Positions 52,726 through 62,468 of a DNA stretch of 64,000 nt are shown in pieces; within the stretch, counting starts at the first letter, position 1; the number at the start of each line of letters is the position of its first letter. Source of the stretch: Acidobacteriota bacterium. Its GTDB lineage: Bacteria; Acidobacteriota; Terriglobia; UBA7540. Where the stretch lies: the NCBI GenBank assembly GCA_023474345.1, contig JAMCXS010000028.1, forward strand, positions 1 to 64,000. Reading direction: 5' to 3'. The notes beneath the pieces were generated by a model that saw nothing but the letters and a program-made list of their open reading frames with translations, had not been told where the DNA came from and did not search any database. Both the position numbers and the translations under genes were made by a program.

Positions 52726-55020
52726 TTACATTGAAGGTGGAGCTGCATCCGGAGCACTGCCCCAACTCTTATTCGGTGTGGGGCCCATATTGAGCACCAG
52801 CGTCGCGCCGTTCGCTATGTCTTTTTGGCTGAACCATGGCTTGTTCCACGGTTTCCCGTTCAACGTCCCTGACTGAATATAAACATTCTTCTGTGAATTG
52901 TTGTTGGCCACAATTACAAAGTCCTTCCCGTTGCCAAGATGGAGAGTGGCTTTGTGGAAAAGTGGACTACCAATCTCATAGTTCGCGGTGGCCGGATCAA
53001 CCGGATAAAAGCCCATGGCGCTCATCACGTACCAGGAAGAAAGAGCGCCTTGATCATCCATCCCCGGAAACCCAAGTCCGTACTTATCGCTGCCGTACAG
53101 TTCCGTGAGAATCTCCCGCACGATCTTCTGCGTCTTCCACGGTTCTCCGCTCCAGTCATAGTAATAGGGAGTCTGGATGTCCGGCTCATTGCCCTGTACG
53201 TATTCTCCGATCATGCCCGTGCAGTCACGGCAGACACCAGGCGCATGAAACGGCGTGTTGAAGAACTCATCGAGCTTGGCGTTGAACTTTGCCCGCCCTC
53301 CCAGGAGGTTGATCAGGCCTTTGACATCCTGGGGCACGAGCCACAGTGTGGACCAGCCGGAGGCCTCTTTCATCATGAAATTGTAGTAAGGCTCCGCCGG
53401 GTTAAAGGGCGAAATCCATTCGCCGTCGCTTAGGCGGCCGCGCATGAATCCATCCGAGGGATCAAAAACGTTCCGAAAGTTGTAGGAACGCTTTCGGAAC
53501 ATCCGGTAGTCAGCTTCCTTCCCGAGTTTCTTGGCGTACTCGGCAAGCGCCGAATCGTCCCAGGCATATTCGAGCGTCGTGGCCACACCCGCCTTACCAC
53601 CTGCGTAAGGAGGGTCGGGATTACCTTTTGGAATAAAGTCAGAAATGTAGCCCTTCTTAATGTATTCACCGAGATAGGGACGCGCGCCGTCCTTTGTGAC
53701 GGTTGCATTCCTATAAAGGTAGTTGTAGGCCGCCTTGTAATCGAACGGGATGCCCCGCAGCCATGCGCCCATGTACATCAGCGTGGCGTTGTCTCCGTGA
53801 AATCCTGTCGGCATGAAGCCGGTTGCTCGTGCTTGCGCCAACGTCGAGCGCAGAATGTCTTTCATTGCAGAGGGGTCGGCCAACATGAGCAAGACAACCT
53901 GGTTGCGCCCCGTATCCCAGAACGGTACGAAACCATAGAAGTTGTATTTGGCTGTTTGCATCCGGCCATCCGGCCCGCGGAAACGCATTCCTTTGCTGGC
54001 TATTAGGTGCGGGCTGGCGAAGGAGTGGAAATAGTTGGAGTAAAACATCATACGCTCGTGTGGAGTTCCGCCCTGGATCTCGATGGTGTCCAGCAACTTG
54101 GACCAGACTTCCACTGCGTGCCGGTGGATGGCGTCAAAATCCCATCCGGGGCTGAAAGTCGCCAGGCGTTGTTGCGCATCCTGGTAGTTGTCGGCGGCGG
54201 CAATTTTGACAAGTACTTGCTTGCCCTCGGAAGTGTCATAGTTGAGATACACGCCGGCATAGGGTCCCGACTCAGTTTTTCCGTTCGGGGTCACCACTTT
54301 GTCCCCTAAAAAGTTATGCGGACCAGGGCAGTGCGGCGGGTCTTCCCTGAAGGTTCCAAAGCTATTGAAAGGCTTGGAGAACTCAGCGACGAAGCAGGTC
54401 TGCGACCTGCCCCAGGCCTTGGCGTAGGGCATAAACCGCTCACCGCACCCTCTGACCGTATGGTTGTTGATAATCTCGACGTTCCCACCCTGATGACCCA
54501 AGTCCATGATGATGTGTGACTGCTTGCTTTGGGGGAAGGTGAAGCGGTACATCCCCGTCCAATAGGTTGCGGTCATTTCGGCCTTAACGTGGAAGTCGTT
54601 CAGATACACGCTGTAATAACCGGGGGTCGCTATTTGTCTTGATTTGTTGTAAATAGACCCCGTGTACTCCGGGGGCATGGTCCAGGGGCCCACCACGGGC
54701 ATCACCATCATGCCGGGCATGCCATTGGAAAAGCCATACATTGTGTGGTGCAAGTAGTCGTACGACATGCCCACGCCGGCGGGATAAGAAAGGGACAGGA
54801 CCTTGTTGATCGGACTGAGGATGGTCAAGCCGTACGGCAGCACAGCCCCTGGCACGGTCATGCCAGTGTAAAGTTCTTCTCCGGGCGGCGGAGCATTGCC
54901 GATCAGCACCTGCTTGTCGAGCGGCGCCGTGCCCATGAGCGCGTTCACATAATCCACTGGCTTCTTTTGAGCGCCCAGCGCGGTTACACAGGAAAGTAGC
55001 AGTAAAGCGAATGATTTCAT
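52726..55020 (-). CDS. secreted GH92-family glycosidase (alpha-mannosidase-like), divergent
   Basis: 764 residues with a signal peptide (MKSFALLLLSCVTALGA). The N-terminal beta-sandwich and C-terminal (alpha/alpha)6 barrel of GH92 are recognisable: VDYVNALMGTA, YGFSNGMPGMMVMPVVG, FYSNYFHSF, FWDTGRNQVVLLMLADPSAM, MIGEYVQGNEP and GMDDQGALSSWYVMSAMGFY. GH92 enzymes are calcium-dependent, inverting exo-alpha-mannosidases. The catalytic Glu of GNEP and the two Asp of GMDD are kept. However the usual HGNEPSHH reads QGNEPDIQ and the usual FSHTHLSG reads FSNGMPG, so subsite residues differ and the substrate may not be mannose. It is preceded by a GGGG-type ribosome-binding site and has no transporter or partner glycosidase next to it. 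Confidence 0.82.
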   Translation of the reverse strand: MKSFALLLLSCVTALGAQKKPVDYVNALMGTAPLDKQVLIGNAPPPGEELYTGMTVPGAVLPYGLTILSPINKVLSLSYPAGVGMSYDYLHHTMYGFSNGMPGMMVMPVVGPWTMPPEYTGSIYNKSRQIATPGYYSVYLNDFHVKAEMTATYWTGMYRFTFPQSKQSHIIMDLGHQGGNVEIINNHTVRGCGERFMPYAKAWGRSQTCFVAEFSKPFNSFGTFREDPPHCPGPHNFLGDKVVTPNGKTESGPYAGVYLNYDTSEGKQVLVKIAAADNYQDAQQRLATFSPGWDFDAIHRHAVEVWSKLLDTIEIQGGTPHERMMFYSNYFHSFASPHLIASKGMRFRGPDGRMQTAKYNFYGFVPFWDTGRNQVVLLMLADPSAMKDILRSTLAQARATGFMPTGFHGDNATLMYMGAWLRGIPFDYKAAYNYLYRNATVTKDGARPYLGEYIKKGYISDFIPKGNPDPPYAGGKAGVATTLEYAWDDSALAEYAKKLGKEADYRMFRKRSYNFRNVFDPSDGFMRGRLSDGEWISPFNPAEPYYNFMMKEASGWSTLWLVPQDVKGLINLLGGRAKFNAKLDEFFNTPFHAPGVCRDCTGMIGEYVQGNEPDIQTPYYYDWSGEPWKTQKIVREILTELYGSDKYGLGFPGMDDQGALSSWYVMSAMGFYPVDPATANYEIGSPLFHKATLHLGNGKDFVIVANNNSQKNVYIQSGTLNGKPWNKPWFSQKDIANGATLVLNMGPTPNKSWGSAPDAAPPSM

Positions 55021-55306
55021 AAAGTACCCCGTTTCCGGACCCTACGATCCGATCCGTTTCAGAAAATCCCGCAGGCGCGCCTGACTTTTCAAAAACGTAT
55101 CCCCGGGTTGTCCCCGTTTTCCCCTTAATTGTTGCTTCATCTTTTTAACGTCTGCGAAATATCCCATGTCGCATCAAATAGTTACAGCGGATATGCTTGA
55201 AATGTCCAGGCTATTGTACAACTCGGGGATATGCTCGTCCTGTATTCTCATATAGTTACAACCATCGCCAGTCTCCTCCAAATCCCTCCAACTACGAAAT
55301 CTGGTA

Positions 55307-56482
55307 TCAAAGGCCGCCGGGCAAGTGGGTGGAGACGGTGACGGGTTTGGACTTGGCGCTCTCGTTTCCAGCCAGATCTACGGCGGTGACAGCGTATTGA
55401 TAGACCTGGTTTCGAGCCACGGTAGTGTCATGGAAAATCGGAGTGGGCAACAACTGCTTGTTGACGCGCACAAACTGCCCGCCTTCGGTTTTCCTGTAAA
55501 CGTTATAGCCCGCCAGGTCGGCGTCAGTATTAGCATGCCAAAGCAGATCGACCGCGCCGGCGGTGTAAATGGCGGTGAGGTCTCTGGGAACAGCCGGCGG
55601 GAAAATATCCTTCGGAGTAACCTCGACTGTTGCCGAGGGCTCACTTTCAGCCCGGAAGCCATCTACGGCGGAAACTGCGCTGACCCGGAAGTAATACTGC
55701 TGGCCGAACCGGAAGTTCGGATCGTTGAGTTGGGGGGACTGGGTTTCAGCGAGTAACTGAAATGTGCCGGGCTTGCCGGTCGGGCTTTGATAAACCCGGT
55801 AGAGCGCCAGATTCGAAACAGGAAGTCCCGTCAAGGTTTGAGCGGGTTCGGCCCAGGAAAGCTCAAGCGCCGCCTGCGTGGTCTTGATGGCAAGATTTGT
55901 AGGCGGCTGGGTCACGTCGATCAGCTCTGCCTGGGCCACATTGGATGGAGCGCTCTTGTGCGGGCGGCCCCGGAATCCCCGGGTGAGCGCCACAACAGAA
56001 AAGGCAAACATTGAGGTATGCCACTGGCGGAAATCCTGATCGGAAAGCGTGGACGGGTAATCGATTTTACCTTTGCTCAAGAAATGGGCCACGTCGGGCG
56101 GCGGAAGCGTGACCCAGGGCGCGGTGTCAGTCGCGGGCGGCGCGGGCTTTTGGCCCGGCGGCGTGATGGCGCGGAAGATTTCGAGCTCAACGGGTTTGGT
56201 CAGGCGCTCGCCATCCGTGGACAACACGGGCAAGGTGAATTCGAGATGAAAAGTCTGGCCGATTTGGATTAGCTGAAGGTCCTTAATCTGCGCAGGCCTT
56301 TCAACACGCGGAGGTTGCGGAGGCGCTTGTACCCCACAGCCGGCAAAAAAGCCGATTGCGCAAACTAACAGCACAATGAAAACGAGCGACCCGGTGCGTC
56401 GCGAGAGAGACAGTCCTGAGGAATGAATCGGAATTGACGCCAAGGAGCCGCCAGAGCGGGCGGTTCGCAATCGAAGGTTCAC
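55307..56482 (-). CDS. fibronectin type III lipoprotein
   Basis: 391 residues. A basic n-region, a hydrophobic core ([18 protein letters not shown]) and a lipobox Cys at about residue 49 indicate a lipid-anchored envelope protein. Two fibronectin type III domains are visible: about 195-290 ([20 protein letters not shown] ... [20 protein letters not shown]) and about 295-385 ([20 protein letters not shown] ... [20 protein letters not shown]). The region before them, about 65-190, is a further beta-rich segment. The start is a GTG inside the GTGA overlap with the hslU stop, so it is translationally coupled to hslU. The link with the protease is unexplained. No binding partner can be inferred. 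Confidence 0.82.
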   Translation of the reverse strand: MNLRLRTARSGGSLASIPIHSSGLSLSRRTGSLVFIVLLVCAIGFFAGCGVQAPPQPPRVERPAQIKDLQLIQIGQTFHLEFTLPVLSTDGERLTKPVELEIFRAITPPGQKPAPPATDTAPWVTLPPPDVAHFLSKGKIDYPSTLSDQDFRQWHTSMFAFSVVALTRGFRGRPHKSAPSNVAQAELIDVTQPPTNLAIKTTQAALELSWAEPAQTLTGLPVSNLALYRVYQSPTGKPGTFQLLAETQSPQLNDPNFRFGQQYYFRVSAVSAVDGFRAESEPSATVEVTPKDIFPPAVPRDLTAIYTAGAVDLLWHANTDADLAGYNVYRKTEGGQFVRVNKQLLPTPIFHDTTVARNQVYQYAVTAVDLAGNESAKSKPVTVSTHLPGGL

Positions 56483-57885
56483 AGAATGTAGCGGCTGAGG
56501 TCTTGATCCTTCACGATTTCGGCTAGCTGCTTCCTTACATACGCGCCGTCGATGCGCACGTGTTTCTTCTTCAGGTCGGGTCCTTCAAAGGAAATCTCGT
56601 CCAAAAGCTTTTCCATGATGGTGTGCAGGCGGCGGGCGCCGATGTTTTCCGCCTGGTCGTTGACAGTGGCGGCGAAGCGTGCCACCTCCTCTAAGGCGTC
56701 ATCGGTGAAAGAGAGCTTGATCCCCTCGGTTTCAAGCAGGGCGACGTATTGTTTGACAAGCGCGCTCTTGGGCTCTGTCAAAATGCGGATGAAATCCTCG
56801 ACGTTCAGGGAACGCAGCTCAACGCGAATCGGAAATCGCCCTTGTAACTCCGGGATCAGATCGGCAGGCTTGCTGACGTGGAAAGCCCCGGCTGCGATGA
56901 ACAGGATGTGGTCCGTACGCACCATGCCATAGCGGGTGTTGACGGTGGTGCCTTCGACGATGGGGAGAATGTCGCGCTGCACGCCCTCGCGGCTGACGTC
57001 CGGCCCATGCCCGCGCTCCCGGCCCGCAATCTTGTCAATTTCATCGAGAAAGATGATGCCGGATTGCTCGGCGCGCTCGACCGCGGTCCGCGTGACCTGA
57101 TCCATGTCGATCAGCTTGTTTTCTTCTTCCTGGATCAGGTAGTCCATGGCCTCTGCTACGCGCATGCGCCGTTTCTTGTTGCGCTGGCCGAACAGCCCGG
57201 GAAGAATATCCTTGATATTGATGTCCATCTCCTCGATGCCCTGGGAAGAGACGATCTCAAAGGCCGGGAAGCTTCGCTCCCGTGTCTCGAGTTCCACCTG
57301 GCGTTCATCCAATTTGCCTTCGCGGAGTTGCGCACGCAGTTTTTCGCGCGTCCGCTTGAACTGCTCCATCGCGGCCAAGTGGCCGTCGTCGGGGGAAGTT
57401 TTCTCGGCGCGCGGCGGGGCAGGGGGCGGAGGCGGCAGCAGCAGATCGAGCAACCGCTCTTCGGCGTTCTGTTCAGCCTTTTCCGCGACCTCTTCGATCT
57501 TTTCCTCCCGAACCATGTCGATGGAAATTTCGATCAGATCGCGAATCATTGACTCGACGTCGCGTCCAACGTAGCCGACTTCCGTAAACCGGGAAGCCTC
57601 CACTTTGAGGAAGGGCGAATTGGCCAGGCGGGCCAACCGGCGGGCGATTTCCGTTTTACCCACGCCGGTGGGGCCGATCATGATGATGTTTTTGGGAAGG
57701 ATTTCTTCCGCCAGATCCGGAGAAAGCTTCTGGCGGCGCATGCGGTTGCGGAGGGCGACGGCGACCGCGCGTTTGGCTTCGTCCTGGCCGACGACGTACT
57801 TGTCAAGCTCGGTGACGATCTGCCGCGGTGTCAACTCGTCCAGTATTGTTGCGGTTTCGATATTTTCAGGCAAATAAAAAACCAT
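56479..57885 (-). CDS. hslU: ATP-dependent protease ATPase subunit HslU (ClpY)
   Basis: 468 residues. AAA+ unfoldase of the HslUV complex. Walker A is [20 protein letters not shown], Walker [21 protein letters not shown], and the N-terminal [20 protein letters not shown] is typical. The I-domain contains a proline-rich insert ([20 protein letters not shown]). The C-terminal tail LSRYIL matches the family's conserved end that inserts into HslV to activate it. It is 26 bp downstream of hslV, and its stop overlaps the start of an FN3 lipoprotein gene. Confidence 0.97.
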   Translation of the reverse strand: MVFYLPENIETATILDELTPRQIVTELDKYVVGQDEAKRAVAVALRNRMRRQKLSPDLAEEILPKNIIMIGPTGVGKTEIARRLARLANSPFLKVEASRFTEVGYVGRDVESMIRDLIEISIDMVREEKIEEVAEKAEQNAEERLLDLLLPPPPPAPPRAEKTSPDDGHLAAMEQFKRTREKLRAQLREGKLDERQVELETRERSFPAFEIVSSQGIEEMDINIKDILPGLFGQRNKKRRMRVAEAMDYLIQEEENKLIDMDQVTRTAVERAEQSGIIFLDEIDKIAGRERGHGPDVSREGVQRDILPIVEGTTVNTRYGMVRTDHILFIAAGAFHVSKPADLIPELQGRFPIRVELRSLNVEDFIRILTEPKSALVKQYVALLETEGIKLSFTDDALEEVARFAATVNDQAENIGARRLHTIMEKLLDEISFEGPDLKKKHVRIDGAYVRKQLAEIVKDQDLSRYIL

Positions 57886-57911
57886 TACAGATTCATTAGT
57901 ATCGGGGAGGG

Positions 57912-58454
57912 CTAAAGTTCCTCGATTACAGTCTGCTCATTTGTGAAGATGCAAATCTGCCCCGCAAGTTGCATCGCTTCCTGAACAATTTCACGGGCGT
58001 TCAGCTTGGTGTGCTTCACCAATGCGCGCGCGGCTGCCAGAGCGTAAGAGCCGCCGGAACCGATGGCGACAATCCCGTCGTCCGGCTCGATGACATCCCC
58101 ATTCCCGCTTACAAGATAGGTGACTTTGTCATCGGCCACCAGGAGCAGAGCTTCCAGATGGCGCAGGGCACGATCGGTCCGCCAATCCTTGGCCAGCTCG
58201 ACCACGGCGCGGCTGAGGTTGCCGTGAAACTCCTCCAGTTTCTGTTCAAAACGCGAAAACAGAGACAGGGCATCCGCCGTGCTGCCCGCAAAACCCGCCA
58301 CCACTCTGTCGTTATACAGACGCCGGATCTTGCGAGCGTTGTGCTTGATCACACTTTCGCCCATCGTGACCTGGCCATCCCCGCCCATAGCGAGACGGCC
58401 ATCCCTGCGGACACAGAGAATGGTTGTCGACCTTACCACAGGATTGTGTGCCAC
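57912..58454 (-). CDS. hslV: ATP-dependent protease peptidase subunit HslV (ClpQ)
   Basis: 180 residues, proteasome-beta-like threonine peptidase. The catalytic Thr begins the [20 protein letters not shown] block, preceded by nine residues (MAHNPVVRS) that must be removed by self-processing; E. coli HslV loses only its Met, so this is a short propeptide form. [19 protein letters not shown] and [19 protein letters not shown] are conserved; the latter includes the GSGG near the active site. It forms a dodecamer capped by HslU hexamers. It is first in the hslVU-lipoprotein unit. Confidence 0.97.
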   Translation of the reverse strand: MAHNPVVRSTTILCVRRDGRLAMGGDGQVTMGESVIKHNARKIRRLYNDRVVAGFAGSTADALSLFSRFEQKLEEFHGNLSRAVVELAKDWRTDRALRHLEALLLVADDKVTYLVSGNGDVIEPDDGIVAIGSGGSYALAAARALVKHTKLNAREIVQEAMQLAGQICIFTNEQTVIEEL

Positions 58455-58494
58455 TGGGCCTCCGAAAAGTCATTATAGCAGATGAAACCGATTC

Positions 58495-59298
58495 TTACTG
58501 GGGACGCGCGAAATAGTCAGACGGTATGGTTTCATTGTAGCGCACGCTGTTACGGAAAAGTTCGCCGATGCGTTCCCCGTCGAGGTAGCGCGCGATATGC
58601 ATCGGAGTGTTGATCCCCTGGAACATCTGGTAGTCGCTGTAATCGTCCGCGTAGTCTTCCCAATCCTGGGTATTCGGGTTCCGGACGCGGTAGGTGACTC
58701 GCACCGGAAGGTAAGTTGAACGGTGGATATAAAGCCTGACGTGAACGTTCTGGGCGTCAATGATATCGACCACGTCCACGGGTTGGTTGTCCACAAAATC
58801 AACGCCGTGAGTCAGGATCAGGACACCGGGCGCCGTGATCAGGTAGCGCAGAAGGTTGTCAAGGCTGTAACGGTTGGCAATCTTCCAGCCCCACATCTGG
58901 TCGGGATTCTGGTGGGTCCGGCCAAGCCGGTCAAGCTCCCAGCCCTGGTTGCCATTATTGATGAGTATGACCGGTTTGCCTTTGCCGTAACTGAAGCGCC
59001 GCTTGTCAGGAGGTTCGAAAGTGCTCTTGAAGGGAGCGTAGCCCGCCGCTTGACCGTATGCAATGGCGAAGACGCTGCCGGTGGTGGTAACGGTCTTGTA
59101 ATGCAGAAAAGCAGCGCCGCCGAGCGCCTGGATAGTGCGATTGAGAAGTTTCTGCGCCTGGGGGGTAATCCGGGAGGGCAGCGCGGGCGGGGCTTTTTGC
59201 TGCGCGCCGAAGGCTGCATTCGAGCCCGCTAGGCCCACGGCCAGAAGGCAGACGGCAACAGCCGGTATGGCCAAAAAACGTTTACTATTTCCAATCAC
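58495..59298 (-). CDS. exported LolA-fold (outer-membrane lipoprotein-sorting-like) protein
   Basis: The track start at 59370 reads back into the plsC 3' end. A GTG at 59298 has AGGAG 10 bases upstream and directly opens a signal peptide (VIGNSKRFLAIPAVAVCLLA), so I prefer it, about 267 residues. The mature protein is a beta-rich half-barrel with VTTTGSVFAIAYGQAAGYAP, RRFSYGKGKPVILINNGNQG, VVDIIDAQNVHVRLYIHRST and YLPVRVTYRVRNPN, the pattern of LolA/LppX/MucB-like proteins that bind hydrophobic molecules in the periplasm. Its ligand is unknown. It lies between plsC and hslV on the same strand. Confidence 0.7.
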   Translation of the reverse strand: MIGNSKRFLAIPAVAVCLLAVGLAGSNAAFGAQQKAPPALPSRITPQAQKLLNRTIQALGGAAFLHYKTVTTTGSVFAIAYGQAAGYAPFKSTFEPPDKRRFSYGKGKPVILINNGNQGWELDRLGRTHQNPDQMWGWKIANRYSLDNLLRYLITAPGVLILTHGVDFVDNQPVDVVDIIDAQNVHVRLYIHRSTYLPVRVTYRVRNPNTQDWEDYADDYSDYQMFQGINTPMHIARYLDGERIGELFRNSVRYNETIPSDYFARPQ

Positions 59299-59366
59299 TG
59301 AGAAGATTCTCCTGCTTAATATTGATGATCCTTCCGGCCCCGGAGGTTGACCGGGGCGAACCCCCT

Positions 59367-60149
59367 TCAATCTTTCGAGGGACGAAAGCGCGACAGGATT
59401 TGTTCCCGGACACGCCTTGAAAGGGTTTCCACATCCTGGACGCTTAAGTCATCCGTCGGAATGGGCTTGTGAATAATCATTTCCGTTTGGCCGGCGCGAA
59501 TGTGATAGGAGTCCGGTTTCAGAACTTCCCGCGTCCCGTTCAATGTGATGGGCACCACCGGCACGCCGGAAAGGATTGCCAGATAGAAGCTTCCGCTCTT
59601 GAAGGGCAGCATCTCGGGCGTGCGGCTCCGGCGCCCTTCGGGGAACATGACGACCGAGCGGCCTTCTTTGATTCGCGCCGCAGCTTGATCGAAGCCTTTG
59701 AGCGCCGCGCGCGGACGGCCGCGGTCAACCGGAATGTGCCCGGAACGCCGCAGATGCCAGCCGAGAAACGGGAGCAAAAAGAGCGAGCGCTTGGCGAGAA
59801 ATCGAAACTGCAGCGGCAGGTACACGAACAGGATGGGGATGTCCATGGCGCTCGGATGATTGGCGCAGAAGATAACCGTCCGGTTCGGATCGATATTCTC
59901 GCGCCCTTCCACGCGAACCCGAATCCCGCTGGTCTTCAGAATAAGCCACGACCAGAGCCTTGCACACCCGTGCTGCCACCGTCCCTGGGCGTCAAAAAAA
60001 GATCCGCAAAGCGATAAAGTCCCGCAGACCGCCGTGTAGAAATAAATCAGAAGGTCGGTAAAAAAAAGCGAGCGCAGGTAGCTGAAGAAGTTTCGTACCC
60101 GCGCACGGCTGGGCGTTTGCTTTGCGGGCACGACCGACGTGGAGTCCAT
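59367..60149 (-). CDS. plsC: 1-acyl-sn-glycerol-3-phosphate acyltransferase
   Basis: The track start at 60278 runs back inside folC; the tandem ATG at 60152/60149, 4-7 bp after the folC stop, is the likely start, giving about 260 residues. The acyltransferase motifs are complete: HX4D in FCANHPSAMDIPI, the GHIPVDRGRPRAALKG block, FPEGRRSRTPEMLPFKSGSF and GVPVVPITLNGTREVL. An N-terminal hydrophobic region (FTDLLIYFYTAVCGTLSLCG) anchors it to the inner membrane. It adds the second acyl chain to make phosphatidic acid. It follows accD and folC, linking membrane lipid and fatty-acid genes in one unit. Confidence 0.93.
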   Translation of the reverse strand: MDSTSVVPAKQTPSRARVRNFFSYLRSLFFTDLLIYFYTAVCGTLSLCGSFFDAQGRWQHGCARLWSWLILKTSGIRVRVEGRENIDPNRTVIFCANHPSAMDIPILFVYLPLQFRFLAKRSLFLLPFLGWHLRRSGHIPVDRGRPRAALKGFDQAAARIKEGRSVVMFPEGRRSRTPEMLPFKSGSFYLAILSGVPVVPITLNGTREVLKPDSYHIRAGQTEMIIHKPIPTDDLSVQDVETLSRRVREQILSRFRPSKD

Positions 60150-60156
60150 CATGAGA

Positions 60157-61542
60157 TTAGCAATACTCCGAAAGCACTTCCGGAAGAGTCGGCTTCCCCA
60201 GCACGAGGCGCCCTTCCAGGATGGCCTTCTTGATGGCGCCGACCAGGAACAACGAACCGGCGACCAGAACCACGTCATCCAGAGAGCTTTCTTCGATCGC
60301 CCGTTCGAGCGCCCGCGCGGGGTCGGGTTCCTGGACTATTTGCCGGGGCGAGGCCGGGGCGGAGTCTAAGATTGTTTCCGGAGACGCCGCGCGTTCCACC
60401 TCGGGACGAGTCAAATAGACAGTTTCGGCCAGCGGGAAAAGGATTCCGCTGATTTCGGCGATATCCTTGTCCCGCATCGTGGCATAGACCAAGCGCAAGT
60501 TCCGTGCCGCACAGTGCTCGCGGATAAACGCGGCAATCTCGCGGGCGGCGGCGGGATTATGGGCGCCGTCAAGCATGACCAGAGGGCGGTTGAGGATGGT
60601 TTCCAGACGGCCCGGCCACCATGCCGCCCTGAGGCCCGCGCGAATGGTATGGGGAGTAATCCGAAAGCCTTGCCTCGCCAGCCTCCATGCCGCTGTGGCC
60701 GCCGCGATGGCGTTTTTCACCTGAAACCTTCCGGCCATTTGCAGGGTGATACCGGGAAGTTTCGAAGGGCCGATTTCCAAGTCGAAGCCGCAGCGTCCGT
60801 CAAGCTGAAAAAAGCCGGACATGCCTCGAAAACCGCCGGTTTCAATAAGATCGGCCCCAACTTCCTGGCAGCGCCGGCGGACCACCTCACGCACCACGGG
60901 ATGTTCGCATCCTGAGACCACCGGCCTCCCCGGTTTGATAACGCCCGCCTTTTCCCTCGCGATCTCGGAGTGGGTTTTGCCCAGATATTGCTGGTGGTCG
61001 AGATCGACGTTGGTAATGATGGCAACCGATGGGTCAGTAATGTTGGTGGCATCCAGCCGGCCGCCCATACCGACCTCGAGAACCGCGAAATCGACCGCGG
61101 AACGCGCGAAGTGCAGGAAGGCCGTCGCCGTCAGGTACTCAAAAAAACTGGGCAGATGAGTAAGGACCCGGGCGTTCAGAAGCTCCGTAGCTCGGCAATG
61201 GACTTCACTAAAGGCTGCCGCGAAATCCTCATCGGAAATTTCACAATTGCTCACCCGGATCCGCTCATTCGCTCGCACAAAGTGCGGAGAAGTGTAAAGG
61301 CCCGTGCGATAGCCGGCGCGCTCAAGAATGGAGGCCAGCATCGCCGAGGTTGAGCCCTTGCCATTAGTCCCCGCGATGATGGCGGTAGGATAGCGGCGCT
61401 CGGGACTGCCTAAGGCTTGGAGAAGCGCCATGATTGGCTCTAATCCAAACTTCTTGCCGTGCAGTTCATGCCCGTGACTCCAGAGGATCTTCAGGCAATC
61501 ATCGTAGGGGATGAGCGTTTGAGATGTGCGTCGGTCAGTCAT
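60157..61542 (-). CDS. folC: bifunctional folylpolyglutamate synthase/dihydrofolate synthase
   Basis: 461 residues, Mur-ligase superfamily. The ATP loop is AIIAGTNGKGSTSAMLASIL; YTSPHFVRANERIRV, FLTATAFLHFARSAVDFAV with LEVGMGGRLDATN and VAIITNVDLDHQQYLGKTHS are the substrate and metal-binding blocks; LVMLDGAHNPAAAREIAAFI marks the C-terminal domain. It attaches glutamate residues to folates and may also make dihydrofolate from dihydropteroate. Its ATG overlaps the accD stop by 4 bases, the accD-folC pair also known in other bacteria. Confidence 0.95.
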   Translation of the reverse strand: MTDRRTSQTLIPYDDCLKILWSHGHELHGKKFGLEPIMALLQALGSPERRYPTAIIAGTNGKGSTSAMLASILERAGYRTGLYTSPHFVRANERIRVSNCEISDEDFAAAFSEVHCRATELLNARVLTHLPSFFEYLTATAFLHFARSAVDFAVLEVGMGGRLDATNITDPSVAIITNVDLDHQQYLGKTHSEIAREKAGVIKPGRPVVSGCEHPVVREVVRRRCQEVGADLIETGGFRGMSGFFQLDGRCGFDLEIGPSKLPGITLQMAGRFQVKNAIAAATAAWRLARQGFRITPHTIRAGLRAAWWPGRLETILNRPLVMLDGAHNPAAAREIAAFIREHCAARNLRLVYATMRDKDIAEISGILFPLAETVYLTRPEVERAASPETILDSAPASPRQIVQEPDPARALERAIEESSLDDVVLVAGSLFLVGAIKKAILEGRLVLGKPTLPEVLSEYC

Positions 61543-62408
61543 TTGGGGGCTTCGGTTAAGTTCCAGGCACCCATATAATCCAGGGTCTTGGCTAGATAAT
61601 CTTTGAGTTCGGTGCGCGGAACGATGGCATCGAGCATGCCGTGAGCCAGCAGGAATTCGGCGGTCTGGAAGCCCTCGGGCAGTTTCTGATGGATTGTTTG
61701 TTCGATGACGCGCGGCCCCGCAAAGCCGATCAGGGCGCCCGGCTCCGCGATGTTGAGATCTCCGAGCATGGCGAAGCTTGCCGTGGTGCCGCCCGTGGTC
61801 GGATTGGTCAGCACGGAGATGTAAGGTTTGCGCACCTCTTCGAGCCGCGCCAGAGAAGCGCTGATCTTAGCCAGTTGCATCAGGCTGATGGCTCCTTCCA
61901 TCATCCGGGCGCCGCCAGAGCAGGATACAATCACCAACGGCAATTTACTCTGGATGCAGCGGTCGATGGCGCGGGCGATTTTCTCGCCAACCACCGCGCC
62001 CATGCTGCCGCCGATAAACTGAAATTCCATGGCACAGATGATCAGTGGTTTCCCGGCGATCTTTCCTTCTCCGACCCGAACGGCATCCTTTATGCCGGTA
62101 ACCTTTTCGGCACTCGCCAGACGATCGCGGTAAGCCTTCCTGTCTACAAATTCCAAGGGATCAGGCGAGCTCAGGCCGGTATCATGCTCAACGTATTTCC
62201 CATCGTCGAACAGCATGGCCAGCCGTGACTGGGAACTCATCTTGAGATGATGGTTGCATTTGGGGCAGCAGAGCAGGTTCTGTTCCAGATCTTTTTTCCA
62301 AAGGATTTTCTTGCACGCCTCACACTTGGTCCACAAACCTTCCGTCTGGACGCGTTTGTCCGCCGGGGCTGTCTCAAGAGGCTTTTTCTCTCTTCGGAAC
62401 CAAGTCAT
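61539..62408 (-). CDS. accD: acetyl-CoA carboxylase carboxyltransferase subunit beta
   Basis: 289 residues. The N-terminal four-cysteine zinc ribbon (WTKCEACKKILWKKDLEQNL, then CCPKCNHHLKMSSQ) is followed by the crotonase-fold carboxyltransferase half: LSSPDPLEFVDRKAYRDRLA, FQFIGGSMGAVVGEKIARAI, SCSGGARMMEGAISLMQLAK, PTTGGTTASFAMLGDLNIAE and GFAGPRVIEQTIHQKLPEGF. It pairs with AccA, not present here, to make malonyl-CoA. The start ATG is followed by the usual MTWFRREK. It is upstream of folC and plsC. Confidence 0.97.
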   Translation of the reverse strand: MTWFRREKKPLETAPADKRVQTEGLWTKCEACKKILWKKDLEQNLLCCPKCNHHLKMSSQSRLAMLFDDGKYVEHDTGLSSPDPLEFVDRKAYRDRLASAEKVTGIKDAVRVGEGKIAGKPLIICAMEFQFIGGSMGAVVGEKIARAIDRCIQSKLPLVIVSCSGGARMMEGAISLMQLAKISASLARLEEVRKPYISVLTNPTTGGTTASFAMLGDLNIAEPGALIGFAGPRVIEQTIHQKLPEGFQTAEFLLAHGMLDAIVPRTELKDYLAKTLDYMGAWNLTEAPK

Positions 62409-62468
62409 CGGAGTTCAGAATTCCTTCCTCGCGCCGGACCGAGGGTTAGTCGGTAGTGGGCAACGTGC

